A stretch of 64,000 nucleotides of DNA from Zizania palustris (lineage: Eukaryota > Streptophyta > Magnoliopsida > Poales > Poaceae), in NCBI GenBank assembly GCA_019279435.1, contig JAAALK010000284.1, positions 19,462,428-19,526,427 on the forward strand, in the 5' to 3' direction. Positions 19,701 to 32,420 of this stretch are shown one piece after another (the first letter of the stretch is position 1; every line of letters begins with the position of its first letter). The notes beneath the pieces were generated by a model, which searched no databases, was not told the DNA's origin, and saw only the letters and a list, made by a program, of their open reading frames with translations. Made by a program: the position numbers and the translations under genes.

Positions 19701-20690
19701 ACAGCGACTTGTGACCTGTAACACACAATCGTTATGAATTATGATACAGTTTTGTATGTGCAGTATAAAAACCTTCCTTAAATCCATGCTCCATACCTCG
19801 ATACCTCACACCCCGATGAAAAAAAAGGCCAATATAATGGGTTCACCAAATTGCAGAGTGTGCAATAAAAATGGATCGTTTGGAAATTGCATAACTGGTG
19901 TTTTGAATGCCTCAAGCACCTACATATTTTCGGTTGTCTGCACGTAGAAAGCGCCTGTGCTTACCATCGTTTGGGCTCATTCTTTGGCGGACGCTACTTT
20001 GTTATATTGGCTGCAGCAGTACTTGTGATCACTTGGCTCAATCTAATGTTACACTAACATAAAGAAAAGCTGATATGAGGATCAGTATTCATCCATTGAT
20101 TTATCATGTTCTCTTGTTTTTGAGAGGAGGCTTATTCTATTTGATTTCATCGCAGCAATGATGTTTACGATTCATATACTGGGGATGATAAGAACAATAA
20201 GGAATCGGTTGTAAACATTATTGGCAGGTACTGATAATAAGTAATACCAAACAACATTCAGATAAGAAGCCGGTTGAAAAATCCCAACACACCTAAGTCT
20301 CTTCTGAACTTCAATGTCTAAAGTAGAACTATCACAGCATGCTAAACAAAATCTCAGTTAATCAAGTAACATAACATTGATTAGTCAACTTTGTCCATGT
20401 TTAAGCAATGCACAGGCATGCTCAATCAGTTGCTGAAACAAGCCAGATAGATGACACGCTATAGCTAGCATGACTACATGATTCTTGAGCATGCAGCAGC
20501 TGCAGCTTTGCATGTGTATCCCCATTAGCAAGAGATTTCTTGACTTTGTTGGCAATGGTGGCCACTGGCCACAACATTTGAGTGCATAGCAGTGGTAGTG
20601 AGGCAGTAACATGGAAGCATGATAATTCTTCTGTAGTTGTGGGGGGCATTAGGGTGTATGTATGTATGCCCACTTGCTTTCTTCCACAAG
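19700..20690. other. Unassigned noncoding DNA
   Basis: AT-balanced, no recognised repeat family or frame. From about 20690 leftwards the pol homology of the neighbouring gypsy element stops abruptly (after GFYRRFVKDFNT), so this is the sequence that replaced or flanks its 3' part. Confidence 0.4.
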
Positions 20691-23600
20691 TGTTGAAGTC
20701 CTTCACAAACCGCCTATAGAACCCGGTGAGTCCATGAAATCTCCTCACTTGTGTGACATTTGAGGAGTCGGCAAACACTTGATGGCTTCAATATTTTCTT
20801 CATCCACCTCAATGCCCTATGGAGTAACAACATAGCCAAGAAAATAAACATGATTCGTGCAAAAATTACACTTCTCAAGGTTACCGAACAAGCGGGCGCC
20901 CCTCAAGGCGTTAAAAATAGCACGTAAATGAGTTAAATGTTCATCATCAGACTTGCTATATATCAAGATATCATCAAAGTAAACCACCATAAATTTTCCA
21001 ACAAACACTCTCAAAACTTCATTCATCAAACGCATGAATGTGCTAGGTGCATTAGTTAATCCAAAAGGCATGACTAGAAATTCATATAATCCAAACTTAG
21101 TTTTGAAAGTTGTTTTCCATTCATCTCCTAATTTCATTCTGATTTGGTGGTATCCACTACTCCCCCCAGTGTACAAATAATAGTCGTTTTTGTGCTTAGG
21201 TGAGAGTGTACAAATATTAGTCACTCCATCAACCGAAGTGTTTCTCCTCTTCTCCCGAAGTGTTTCTGGCAATAAAAACACTAAAAGAATGAGGCATGTG
21301 AGGCCACCAAGAGTTGAATTTGGGTGACACCAATAGAATCTTGCCTCGGTAACCAATTAGGACAGTCTTTGTTGCTCTATTTAATATCACCTTGGTATGT
21401 GTAATCTTGTCTAAAACGACTAATATTTGTACACCGGAGGGAGTGCACAAGTCAATCTTTGTGAAAATGATAGATCCACTCAACTCATCAAGCATGTCAT
21501 CTAATCTAGGAATAGGGTGTCGATACCTGATTGTAATGTTATTGATGGCTCTAACGGTCGACCCACATTCGCCAACTACTATCCTTCTTAGGAACCAAAA
21601 GAATATGAACAACATAGGGGCTAAGACTTTCTCGCACGTACCCATGGTCCAAAAGTTCTTGGACCTGCCATTGAATTTCTTTGGTCTCCTCCGGATTTGT
21701 TCTGTAGGCAGATCGGTTTGGCAATGTCACGCCCGGAATCAAATCAACTTGATGTTCGATACCTCAAATAAGTGGTAATCCCAGGGGTATTTCCGCTGGG
21801 AAGACATCCTTGTATTCCTGCAAAAGATTAATAACAGCATGGGGCAGAGACGTAGGAATATCTTCAATTGAAAACAACACTTCTTTGCATATTAGAGCAT
21901 AGCAAGGGGAGTCAAGTTCATCAATTCCAACAAAATCAGATCTAGTCACAATCATAACTCCTCCTATCAATTTAATTCCCTCGGATTTAGAATTATTATC
22001 TTTCTTCTCTTTCTTAGTTGTAAGAATGATGTGAGATACTTGTTGATTTTCATATTGTGGCACATCTTCCCTCTTGCTACTCTCAGCACTCTCTTTCACA
22101 CATTGCGCAATCTCAGCAGGGGTCATAGGGAGTAAAATGATTTTCTTTCTCTTGTGCACAAGAGTATATTTATTACTTCTACCATGATGGGTGGCATTCG
22201 TATCAAATTCCCATGGGTGACCCAATAAAAGTGAACAAGCTTGCATTGGTACTACATCACAATCAGCAAAGTCATGGTATGGGCCGATGAAAAATTGTAC
22301 TCTAGCTGATTGTGTTACCTTGACCTTACCACTATTGTTGAACCACTAGATATGGTAGGGATGAGGATGTGGATGTGTGGTCAACCCAAGATTGTAAACC
22401 ATATCTGAGCTCATCAAGTTATTGCAGCTCCCTCCATCAATGATGACATGCACACGTCGATCCTTAACAATGAGGTACATTTGAAATAAGTTGTGTCACT
22501 GAAGTGTATCGGCTTGTTCCACTTGAGCGTTCAATACACGCTATACAAACAAGTTCTGGTATGTCTCTGTGGCAGTGGTATCTAGAATCTCTTCTCCATC
22601 ACTATCAGTCTCCTCGATACCTGCATTGTTAGTTTCCGAAGCAATTTCATCCTCAATTTTGCTAGCACTAACATACCCACCTTCTTCGGTTGCAATGAAT
22701 GTCCATCGTTGGCTCTGGAAGTCTCTCATGATATGGCATTTCCCCTTGCAGTTGTGGTAGATAACTCCACTGGATTGGCCTGTGAAGGCAACCAATGAAG
22801 AATTGTTTGTTAGTGCTAAAAGGGCCGATGATAGGCCCTTCGCCTCTTATATCAATGGTGTTGATGGTGTTGCTGAATGTGCCCTAGACTCGAAGCGGTA
22901 GCAGTCCATGCAAGAGGTGTTGTTTTGATAGTTGTAGACACCGATCTTGTGTCGATGAAGTTTCCTTTTGACATTGGTTGTCGTCCCTGCAATTCGCTTT
23001 TTGCCTTCATAACAAGGTGGAATAGTCAATTGAGAGAATTATATTCTTTATAGTCAATGATGTCCTGTATATCTCTCTTTAACCCACCGAAGAATCTAGC
23101 CATTTTAACCTCTTCATCCTCAACTACCTCACAATGTAACATTCCTATTTGTAGCTCTTGGTAGTATTCCTCTACCGATTTATTTACCTAGTTCAACCAT
23201 TGTAATTTTTAAAGTAAGGCACGCTTAAAGGTAGTGGGGACGAATCTACCATGCATAGCCCTCTTTAGCCCATCCCATGTGTCTGGCGCAAAGCTCACGT
23301 TTTCTAGTTCATTCCACCAAATAATTGCAAAATCAGTGAACTCACTGGTGGCTTGTCTAACTCTATGTATTTCTGGGAAAAGATGGGAGTTGATTTTTGT
23401 TCTACTGTCATTTCACAATTCAGGTATACCTCAGCATCATAAGACCCTGAGAAAGATGGTATGCTAATCTTAACATTGGCAAAGGAACTATCAACACGAG
23501 GGTTTGGGTTATTGTTACCTCCCATATCTTGACGACATGGTTGTCGTGGGAAAGGAGGGACTCGGGCAAGGGGTGTGACATACTCGTCTTGATTAATGCC

Positions 23601-23825
23601 TTCGGCCCCAAACTCCTCATCTCGGTTGTTCGGTGGTTGTGGCTGCTTTTCTAAGTTCTCCATCCTAGTGACAATGGTGGCAATGCTCCTCTCTATCCTC
23701 TCCAGTCGGTGCTCACTATCATGGTTGCTCTTGAGGATGTTCGCATTGAGTTCTTGCAGCAATTGTCCAAGCTCATTCTTGGACACACATTCGTTTCCAT
23801 CGCCTTGGTGTGATGATCTTGACAT
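20690..23825 (-). pseudogene. pol: Decayed Ty3/gypsy gag-pol (chromovirus-like), truncated in pol
   Basis: The gag start is probably MSRSSHQGDGNE at 23825; the SIPSFSGSYDAEVYLN block is typical. A damaged zinc knuckle (NCKGKCHIMRDF) lies near 22740. A protease-adjacent segment (LLGHPWEFDTNATHHGRSNK) and RT pieces follow in several frames: LVPKKDSSWRM, RHPIPRLDDMLDEL, TKFGLYEFLVMPFGLTNAPS, and YFDD near 20970-20984. Homology ends at VRRFHGLTGFYRRFVKDF. RNase H and integrase are absent. Many stops and shifts show it is long dead. The iMet-type PBS and YFDD suggest a chromovirus lineage, but this is not resolved. Confidence 0.8.
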
Positions 23826-24730
23826 GGTTCGTGAGAACAAACAAAACACCAAGAAACTCACAAGTGTGTTAGTTCCCTATGAACTACTAGCATGTGGAGT
23901 CGCTCACACTCAAGCATTTAACCAAGCTCTTGCAAGGTTTTTACCAATCGTAGCAAGTGGTACAACCGGTTGGCTTGTGGATGATACCGTTGAAGTCGTA
24001 AGTGTAGCGATTGCCGGCTAGAACTATACTGATCAAAAGAGAAGGTGGATCTTGGCAGGCTATTTTTTAGTAGCGAGGATTAGCACAGATCGGCAACAGT
24101 TGGTAAAGCTCAATAATAATCCACAATACTTGCCTTGGTTGCTGATCTAATCGTGCTCCTAGAAATTAGTCTAAGCACAAAAGCTGACTCAAGCCAGATC
24201 ACTTTCCTCTTCTTTTCATGCCTTTTTTATTTCTTCTTCTTTTAGCCTTTTCCTCTTCTCTTCTTTTTTTAAATAGGCGGAGCTCTGCTTAAGACAAATT
24301 TTACTCAAGAGGCACCCGAAAGGAAGAAAAACAAAGAAGCAGATAGAAAAAATCCCTCTAGAACTCTTCTTTCCCAACCAAATTTTGCTGCTCACGTCTG
24401 GATACATCTTTTTGCTGCAGTAATTTTACTGAAGCAAGGTCAAACTGACTCCGATCAGAATTTAGGGTTGGGTTCGGATATCCTAGGCCTAAGCAATATT
24501 AGGGCTATGACTTGAGACCAAGAACACAACTCTAAACCAGCAACCCGACGTCGACTATGGATCAAAACTCAGCAATACAACACTGTAACGAAATTGCAAA
24601 GGATAGAAACACTAGGATGATGAGGGTAATTTGTCCTAGCTGTCTACAATTTTTTTGTGGTCTTTTCAAGAGTTTTGGGACAAAGATGAAGAATAATATA
24701 AGGGATACAAAGATACCGGACAAGAAATCT
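23826..24730 (-). other. Untranslated leader of the decayed gypsy element
   Basis: Lies between the gag start (23825) and the PBS (24744-24731, minus). It includes a purine/pyrimidine-biased patch at 24200-24290. No coding frame recognised. Confidence 0.5.
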
Positions 24731-24744
24731 GAGCTCTGATACTA
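24731..24744 (-). promoter_or_regulatory. PBS of the decayed gypsy element (initiator tRNA-Met type)
   Basis: Minus strand reads TAGTATCAGAGCTC, one mismatch from the canonical TGGTATCAGAGC start. It sits two bases from the LTR edge at 24747 and fixes the element's orientation as minus. Confidence 0.75.
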
Positions 24745-24746
24745 CT

Positions 24747-25405
24747 TGATAGCGCACGAGGATTCCCGATCTTCTGTCAGGAGGATAAATAATACAATTT
24801 GTGGAGATCTCGATGTTGACAATCCAGCTTCTAATCAGAACTGACTTGAACCCTGCAATCGCTACACCATAGCTCTGTTGGTTATCAACCACGTCCGAAC
24901 GTGATTGACCTCGCCAAGAAGGCTTATCCCTGCATGCGAATCGAGAACACAAGCAAGAACACATAAACACAATATGAAATTGCATATAATAATCTGAAGG
25001 ACTCGAAGTTTAGGGTTTCACAAACCGATAAACGGCAAAACTACGATGGCAGATTAATCTAAGCAAAACCTGAACTCTAGCAATGGCGGTTGCCGCCTGT
25101 TTATAGGGTTTACAGTACGTGTGATGCATGGGCCTATCCTAGGGATATGGGCCATGTCCTAAAAGTCTCAAACATTAACAGACTCAAAAACAAAAAGTGA
25201 TTCTGACCTCGTGTATTTCCAACTGGACTTAGTGCCTCCCGAGTGGTGGCTCCTCACATGGTGCTTGGCCGATAGTGGGCGGTAATCAGCCGAGTGGAGT
25301 CAGTGGTCAATGGCCGATGGTTGAAATTGGTCAATTGGTGCTCGACTAATGGCTGATGGTCGAGGGCGACTGATAGGTGGTTCGTGACCAATAGCCGATG
25401 GTTGG
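24747..25405 (-). repeat. Partial 5' LTR of the decayed gypsy element
   Basis: The edge on the plus strand is TGATAGCGCACGAGG, next to the PBS. A minus-strand TATA box (complement of tttatagg near 25100-25106) supports an LTR. The outer border cannot be fixed, because no second LTR is present and a family-T solo LTR interrupts the region at 25406. The sequence 25901-26125 shares the 'gccgatggttg' and 'tggtcgactgg' type words and may be its continuation. Confidence 0.55.
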
Positions 25406-25900
25406 TGTTGGGGGAAAATACTTCATCTTCAGGGTTTTAGATATTAACAGTCAAAGATGACTTTTCAGCATCAAAGCTTGCGTTCATCTCCGGAGGTGAT
25501 GAAGTTTCTAAGCCGAAGGATGTTTTGGCTTCATGATTCGAAGGCATCCTCCGAAGGCTCCGAAGCTACAATGGAAAACAACAAGACTAATAAGATGTCT
25601 GCCTTATCTACCTTCTCCGGATAGATTTTACTATTTTAACCCTATTCAGGGTACCGAATAGTTTCCACTATGTCGGTTGTAATTAAGGGGTAAATAGGTC
25701 TTTTCCTTAGACTTTTTTCCTATAAATACCCTCCTTCTTACCCTATAATAGGCATCAAATACTCAGCTATTCAATACACAATTTCAGACTACTTGAGCTA
25801 TTATCCTATTCGGAGGCTCGAGATAGTTCTCAACACGAACTCTCTGTTTGTTAGTTCTTAATCTTTTGAGAACCTGTTAGCGTAATCTTTTACGCCAACA
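25406..25900 (+). repeat. Solo LTR of family T (495 bp) with perfect TSD gttgg
   Basis: Starts TGTTGGGGGAAAATAC and ends TTTTACGCCAACA, matching the LTRs of copies A and B in plus orientation. The flanks gttgg (25401-25405) and gttgg (25901-25905) form a perfect 5-bp TSD. What follows is host repeat, not the family PBS, so it is a solo LTR and not the edge of a full element. Confidence 0.92.
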
Positions 25901-25905
25901 GTTGG

Positions 25906-26125
25906 GGTCGGGAAAATAGGTAGCCAATGATTGATGGCCTATGGTTGAAGTCGGGCGAGCGAAGATTAGTGTCACTGATTAGCCAATTGGTGGTCGACTG
26001 GCTAATGACCAGTGACTAAGATCGGCCATTTGGTGGAGTTGATCGGTTGACTGGTCTCGAAGCACTGCTCCCATATTTCTAAAGATCAAAATATTTCCCA
26101 TAAGTAGCATCCCATCCTTGTGCAT
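25906..26125. other. Unassigned DNA between solo LTR and family-O copy 2
   Basis: Repetitive words (gccgatggttg-, ggtcgactggc-like) continue the sequence seen at 25210-25400. Likely the interrupted remainder of an older LTR. Confidence 0.4.
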
Positions 26126-26130
26126 ATTAG

Positions 26131-27340
26131 TGTTGATAGCAAAAAATGGCAGTAGTGGCTGAGATTGTCAAAATATCAATTTTGGTGATTTGGGCCAAAA
26201 ATACACATGTCCGGGGTCAGGCCAAAGTCCTATAGGGACGAAGGTCCATTGGGCTATGGGCTCCGAAAGCCTCTAGCCAGCCCACGGCCTTCGGCAGAGA
26301 TAGAGTTGGATGCAATTCTGGCTAAGTTTTTATCTCTATCCAAGCTAAATTATAGCAAATTAGATCTGAAGTTTGTCCCCTATAAATAGAGAGGTAAGGC
26401 CAGCTTAGAGAGCCCCCCCCCCAACACAAATCAAACACAAAGCCCTAGCTTTGATCGCATTTACTTTACCTTTATCTTTCCTGTACCTCTTCGTGGGTTT
26501 GCCTGGAAGCCCTCCGCCGGCCACTTCGGAACAGTGGTAACCCTTGTTACTTCGCTTGTGAAGTATCCATTAATCAACGTAATAGATTGCTATCACCTTG
26601 TTACTTCGCCTGTGAAGTATCCGCTAATCTGCGTAACAGATTGCTACCTTCACTACTAGTGCAACACTTATCAGAATTTGGTCCTCATGCCAAATTAGTA
26701 CTTCGCATCCTCTCTGTTGAAGGTTCCCATGTTCGGAGCTACTTTGTCGCAGGAGTCCGGAGCTGAGAGATCGGTTTTCAGAGGTCGTCAGGACACCCTT
26801 CGGCGAGACTACAGGCTTCGACGACAGGCTTCGCCAGCACACTTCATCACAACAGGCTTCGCCACGATCGTACTCTACTCTAGACGAAGTTACGCCCGCG
26901 CACAGCCCTCGCGTAATTATTATGTAATTTGCCGTATCGGATACCTCACGCTGAACCCCGCTGTTCGGAGGTGACCGTCGCGTCTAGATCCGTTCGGGGT
27001 TCATCTTCGGCCGGATCAGTCCGAACACCGAAGGCACCCTTCGGCGGGATACTTCGCACCAGACGCCGAAGGTATACTTCGGTGACCCCTTCGCACCAGA
27101 CTTCGAAGCAGATAGGCTCCGACCGGTTTGCTGATTTTATTCTATTTAATATATTTCTTTCGGATAATTAGATTATTTTGTGTGATCTGATTGCCTGGCG
27201 ACTCCACCCCCCTTATCACGACTAAGGGTAGTCGGAACACGATGTTGGTGCTGTGTCACGCTTAGGCTCATCCCTAAGTATCCGCACACTTTTGGATCGT
27301 TGAACTGACCCAAGTGTGGGGGCACGTTTTCGTGTCAACA
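26131..27340 (+). repeat. 5' LTR of family-O copy 2 (1210 bp)
   Basis: TGTTGATAGC ... GTGTCAACA. TATA box (tataaatag) at about 26380-26388. Compared with the 3' LTR, it lacks about 80 bases in the U3 part ('ccttcgg' to 'cagagatag'). Contains the 54-bp duplication (26544, 26598). Confidence 0.93.
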
Positions 27341-27347
27341 CACTCTT

Positions 27348-27365
27348 TGGCGACTCCGCTGGGGC
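27348..27365 (+). promoter_or_regulatory. PBS of family-O copy 2, tRNA-Arg type
   Basis: TGGCGACTCCGCTGGGGC starts seven bases after the LTR. This form is the tRNA-Arg PBS known from Ogre/Tat elements and supports the lineage call. Confidence 0.85.
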
Positions 27366-27379
27366 ACAGCTACGCCAAC

Positions 27380-30300
27380 ATGACGAGTACATCTACATCG
27401 GCCACCGGTACATCTACATCAACTACTACGTCTACACCGCCGATGGACACCATAGGAAGCACGGATATCGACAACCGCAACATCCTAACACCCACTCTTG
27501 AAGATATCCCCGCAGAAGACCGAGCGGAGATCGAGGCGAAGCTGAAAGCTCTCTAGGACATGATGCTTGGGGGCTACGTCAAGACACGCACAGGCTTCAT
27601 CAAGCGCGACATCGTCACCCCCGACCTCGCTCAGGTCCAGGTAACACCTGTATCGCCCCATTTATCTTCTTTAGAGATTGAGCAGAAAATAGTTGCATCA
27701 GTAGATCAGGCCGTTAGCGCTTCGCTAGCCAACCATTTAGATTCGGCAGTCAGCTCCCAAGTAGAGGCAACCCTTAGAAGGTTCGGCTTTACTGAGGTCG
27801 TACCTCCGGTCCCTATTGCTAGTGCACCTCCGGTATACCATGTGTACGGTAGAACCGGCGGCGGCACTAGTACGACCGTGATGTCTCTGGCTTCCACGCA
27901 TATGGCCGAGACTAATCATTATACTTGCGGCCAAACTAGCACTGCATACCATGCACCACCACCTGCACCGATTCCCGCACTACCCGCGCCACATGCGTAG
28001 GCGCCCGGACACGAGCACATCATGCAGGTAGCGCGTAGGGAAGAGACCCATGGCCGACACGCCGATATCCCACCGTGTGTCGCGCCCCCGCATGAGAGGC
28101 GCGCACAAGCGACATGCAAAGATGACATAGAGGAGCGGGTTCGCGCACTATTTAGAGAGTGTGCCGGCTTCGTGCCCAAGGGACGGGTTAGAGTTTACCG
28201 TAAGCCATACCCCGACCATCTTGATACAATACCCTACCCCCACGGCTATAGAATCCCTGAATTCACTAAGTTTGATGGCGAGGGTAGCAAAACTACACTA
28301 GAGCACGTTAGTCAATTTTTGGCACAATGTGGAGAAGTTAGCGGGATAGATGCCCCAAAAGTTAGGCTATTTTCTCTCTCGCTATCCAACACCGCTTTCA
28401 CTTGGTTTTCAGCGCTCCCGCCGAACTCCATTCAAACGTGGGATGGTTTAGAGCCAAAATTCCATGATTACTTCTACACGGGTGAGACAGAACTTAGGCT
28501 GTCACATTTAACATCGGTTAAGCAGGAATCTAACGAGAACGCCTCTGAGTACATCAAGCGTTTTAGGGATACTAGAAACCGATGTTTTAGCCTTAATATT
28601 TCGAAAAGGGACATGGCGGAACTAGCTTTTAATGGGTTGCGTTCTGAGATAAAGAGAGGTTAGATAACCAAAACTTTTTAGAAGTTAGCCAAGTTTTACA
28701 ATAGGCTCTGGTCCAGGAAGGCTGAACCAAAGATAAAAAGTTTATTAAGACGTTTAACAAGCCTAGGGCTGAAATCCACATCATAAACGCTCTGACGAGG
28801 AGGAATCAGAAGAGGAATATTCGGTCGACATGTACGCGGCCGAATGGGTGTGGAACGCTAAGAACAAACCCGTCACTTGCTCCGAGTTACGGCCATCTCC
28901 CACAAAGAATCGACCTAGTGAGGTCAAGTACTCATATTATATAACCAAGTGTGATAAAATATTTATTTTCTCTTAAAAAGTCAGCTTCTCAGGTTACCTA
29001 AAGGTCAAGTTATTCCATCTGCCGATGAGTTAAAGAAGCATCCGTACTGTAAGTGGCATGATTCACATCCACATAATACTAACGACTGCAATGTTTTTCG
29101 ATGGCATATCCAATCGGCCATAGAAGAAGGACGATTGAAGATAGACCATAATCCAAAAATGAAGCTGGATAAGGATCATTTTCCCGTCAACGCCGTCGAC
29201 CGCGGTGAAAAGAAGGTGTTGATTCAGCCAGAACAGGCCGAGTAGGCTAAGGGGAAGGATGTAATTGTCGGAGAGTCGCGCACTCGCACGCTCATACCGA
29301 AGAACCCCGAGGTAGGAGTGTGGAAACAGAACATTAACACCCCCTCGGCTAAGGCTCATAAGAGGCTGAAGGTAACATACAACATGCTGTTGAACAAGCA
29401 TCGAAGAAGGGCCAGGGAAGCAAGTCCCCGCACTAAGAAACCAGGACAGCTCAAGGGTCCAAGACTTTCTGAGGGTGACTTCGGACCAAAGCAGTCGAGG
29501 CCTCGGCACAACGGCTTCGGGCCACAGTGGCCTGACGCCCCATACGGCGGCTTCGAGCCTAAATGGCCAAACCACCCATGCGGTGGCTTCGAGCCTCCGT
29601 GGCCGAACCCTCTATACAGCAACTTCGGCCCCCAATGGCTGAACCCCACACCATTTTGGATGAACTCTCTGATGGGAGGCTTCGGCCCACACTGGCTGAA
29701 CGTACCTCCAGCATGGTGGGACCCTTCACTGGTATGGTCTGAGACACCGTCGACTCTGCAGAACCCTCCTCCGGGTAACGGGTTCGGCTCACAGTGGGCA
29801 AGGCCACTAGAGCTGCCTATGCCTTCGCCGTACAACTGGGAAGGGACGTCGTGGGCTTCGCACGTTTCTGGGTCAGAGTACCCTCTGCAACTTAACACTA
29901 TGCCTTGTTTTCCTTCGGAGTATTATGGATGGCAGGGACAAACAGACGCAGTAGAGGGGGCATCATCCACAGACTATGCGTGGTGCCTCCAAATTGGACC
30001 ATGCAGAGCGAAGCCGAAGGGTACAGGCGTGAGGTGGCCTAGGAAAGGGAGTTCGAAGCCATCACCATCCGAGTGGGGTCTCAGGAAGTCCCAATCCTGA
30101 ATACTTTGTCACCAAATCCTGACGGAGGTAAGTACCATGCTTCGACCGGGCTCTGCACCGAAGCCTGGTTCGATCGGCCGAATGAGGCCGGTCTAACTGC
30201 CGGGGACCGCATCGAAGGCCCCTCCGAGCGTAGGGTGCACAAGGCCGAAGGGCGCAGTACCACTTCGGCCAGAATTGACAGAAGCCAGACAGTAGCACCC

Positions 30301-30530
30301 GGCACTAAGCCGCAGCCATCTTGGGCACCTCCAGGCATGTCCAAATCACAGAAGAGACGCCTACAACGACTACGGGCACAAGAGATGCGCGAGAAGGAAA
30401 CCGAAGACGAGCGCGACGCTATCTTCGAGGAGATTTGTCCTCGGCTAGCTACAAGACAGGTATGGAGGGAGAAGCCGGTTGAGATAACAAACCCGGCTCC
30501 TAGTCCGAGCGATGACGACGACATGCTTGA
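27380..30530 (+). pseudogene. gag: gag of family-O copy 2, multiple stops
   Basis: Start ATG at 27380 (MTSTSTSATG). Nonsense codons lie at 27554-27556 and 27998-28000, both CAG to TAG by comparison with copy 1. A one-base loss occurs near 28650, and further indels lie between 28660 and 29310. The capsid-like part (IPEFTKFDGEGSKTT, FTWFSALPPNSIQTW) lies at about 28250-28450. The zinc-knuckle relic is near 29035-29090. The four 12-residue FxPxW repeats are at 29510-29653. The long C-terminal tail before the protease (nt 29318-30530) has no domain I recognise. Confidence 0.88.
29510..29653 (+). repeat. 36-nt coding minisatellite in copy 2 gag tail
   Basis: Same four 36-base units as 2045-2188 (NGFGPQWPDAPY, GGFEPKWPNHPC, GGFEPPWPNPLY, SNFGPQWLNPTP). 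Unit number is conserved between copies despite point changes. Confidence 0.9.
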
Positions 30531-31250
30531 TGACGATTACTCGCCCGTCTCCGAGGGGCCCGCACCCCAGGCGATGGACATCAACATCGTCACGCTGCCC
30601 ACCGAGTTCGCCCTGCCGCAGGACGAGGCCGAGGTCTCCCAATTAAACCTCGGCCAATGCAATGCCATCTTTGAGAATCCCGAGGACTCGGCTCGCCTTC
30701 TGAAACCCCTCTACGTCAGAGGTCACATTGATGGAAAGCCGATTTCCTGGATGCTCATCGACGGCGGCGCCACTGTTAACTTAATGTCTTACTCGTTGTT
30801 GAAGAAACTTGGCAGGGGCGAGGATGACCTGAAGAAGACCAACCTGATGCTCAACGGATTCAATGGCGAGAGCTCCGAGGCCAAGGGCGTACTCTCCATG
30901 GAGTTGACGGTGGGCAACAAGACATTACCAATGACATTTTTCATCGTCGACGTACAAGGTAACTATAGCGTGCTACTCGGGTGCGACTGGATTCACGCGA
31001 ATTGCTGCATTCCTTCTACTCTACACTAGTGCCTGATACAGTGGGACGGCGATGAGGTAGAGGTCATTCCCGTGGATACTTCAGCCCAAGTAGTGTTGGC
31101 CGATGTATCGATTGACGCCGTCCACAACAAAGTAGAGTGTCTGTTAGGTAGAGATCTTTCGGATTACGATTTTGTTAGCGTATCCGGAGGACGTTTTGTT
31201 CTAGTGTCTGTAAAGCCGGCTGGTGTAGCACGACTATTTTTGTATTAGTA
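30530..31250 (+). pseudogene. pol: Aspartic protease of family-O copy 2
   Basis: LKPLYVRGHIDGKPISWMLI leads into DGGATVNLMSYSL, with the catalytic Asp at 30760-30762. A later block is VDVQGNYSVLLGCDWIHAN. A TAG at 31027-31029 interrupts the frame soon after. Separates Gag and Pol products in the family. Confidence 0.88.
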
Positions 31251-31253
31251 GTC

Positions 31254-32420
31254 ATGTCTAGCAAGAGTAATATAGATTGGCTAAAGTCTCATGTGGAGCA
31301 ATATCGGTCTAGTAAAGACGATATTGTCGAGGCCATCGGGGACTTTAGCGAAGTAGAGAAATTAGGACAAGGTTTTGCATCAGCTGATCCCTTGGAGGAA
31401 GTTGACATAGGTAATGGTAGCATCCCGAGGCCGACTTTTGTAAACCAACATTTACATCCTGATGAAAAGGCTGAAGTAATAAAGTTACTTCGGTCGTATG
31501 TCGATTGTTTCGCATGGGAGTATAGCGAGATGCCAGGACTAAGCCACGAGCTCGTGGAGCAACGGCTGCCTATCAAGTCTGGATTTAGGCCTTATAAGCA
31601 GCCTCCTCGTCGCTTTAACTCGGCCGTATATGACCGAGTTAAAGAAGAAGTAGAGCGACTACTCAAGGCTGAATTTATTAGGCCGTGCAAGTACACGGAA
31701 TGGGTTGCTAACATTGTGCTAGTAGAGAAGAAAGGGAGTGGCAAGATATGGGTATGTATTGATTTCAGGGATCTGAACAGAGCCACTCCAAAGGACGAGT
31801 ATCCAATGCTGATAGCCGACATGCTGATCAATAATGTTTCAGGACACAAGGTACTAAGTTTTCTTGATGGCAATGCTGGTTATAATCAGATCTTTATGGC
31901 CGAAGAGGACGTCTACAAGACTGCCTTTCGATGCCCTGGTTTTGTCGGTTTATTCGAGTGGGTCGTCATGACTTTTGGTTTAAAGAATGTTGGCGCCACG
32001 TATCAGCACACTATGAACTTAATCTTACATGACTTGCTAGGGGTTATGTTAGAAGTTTACATCGACGATGTCGTAGTCAAATCGGACTCTATGGGAAACC
32101 ATTTAGCCGATTTGAAGGTTGCTTTTGATAGAATGGTCTGAAAATGAACCCACTCAAGTGTGCTTTTGGTGTGTTGGCGGGTAAGTTCTTAGGTTTCATG
32201 ATTCATGAAAGAGGCATAGAAATTGATCCTAAGAGGCTTGAGAAGATTTGAAACATTGCAGGGCCGACATGCAAAAGGGATGTACAGAAGCTGCTAGGCA
32301 AGATGAACTATTTGCGTCGCTTTATATCCAACTTGTCCGGCAAGATTGATGCCTTTGTCCCCATACTCCGGCTAAAGAATGAAGTCGAGTTCACTTAGGG
32401 GGCAAGCCAGCGAAGTGCCT
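31254..32420 (+). pseudogene. pol: Reverse transcriptase of family-O copy 2
   Basis: Open for 295 codons (31254-32141). Fingers: KAEFIRPCKYTEWVANIVLV, CIDFRDLNRATPKDEYP. Palm: FLDGNAGYNQIFMAEED, MTFGLKNVGATYQ, and YIDD at 32058-32069. A frameshift at about 32139, a TGA near 32249-32251 and a TAG near 32396-32398 break the connection to RNase H. The normally conserved WRVCID is IWVCID here, an Arg loss. Confidence 0.92.
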
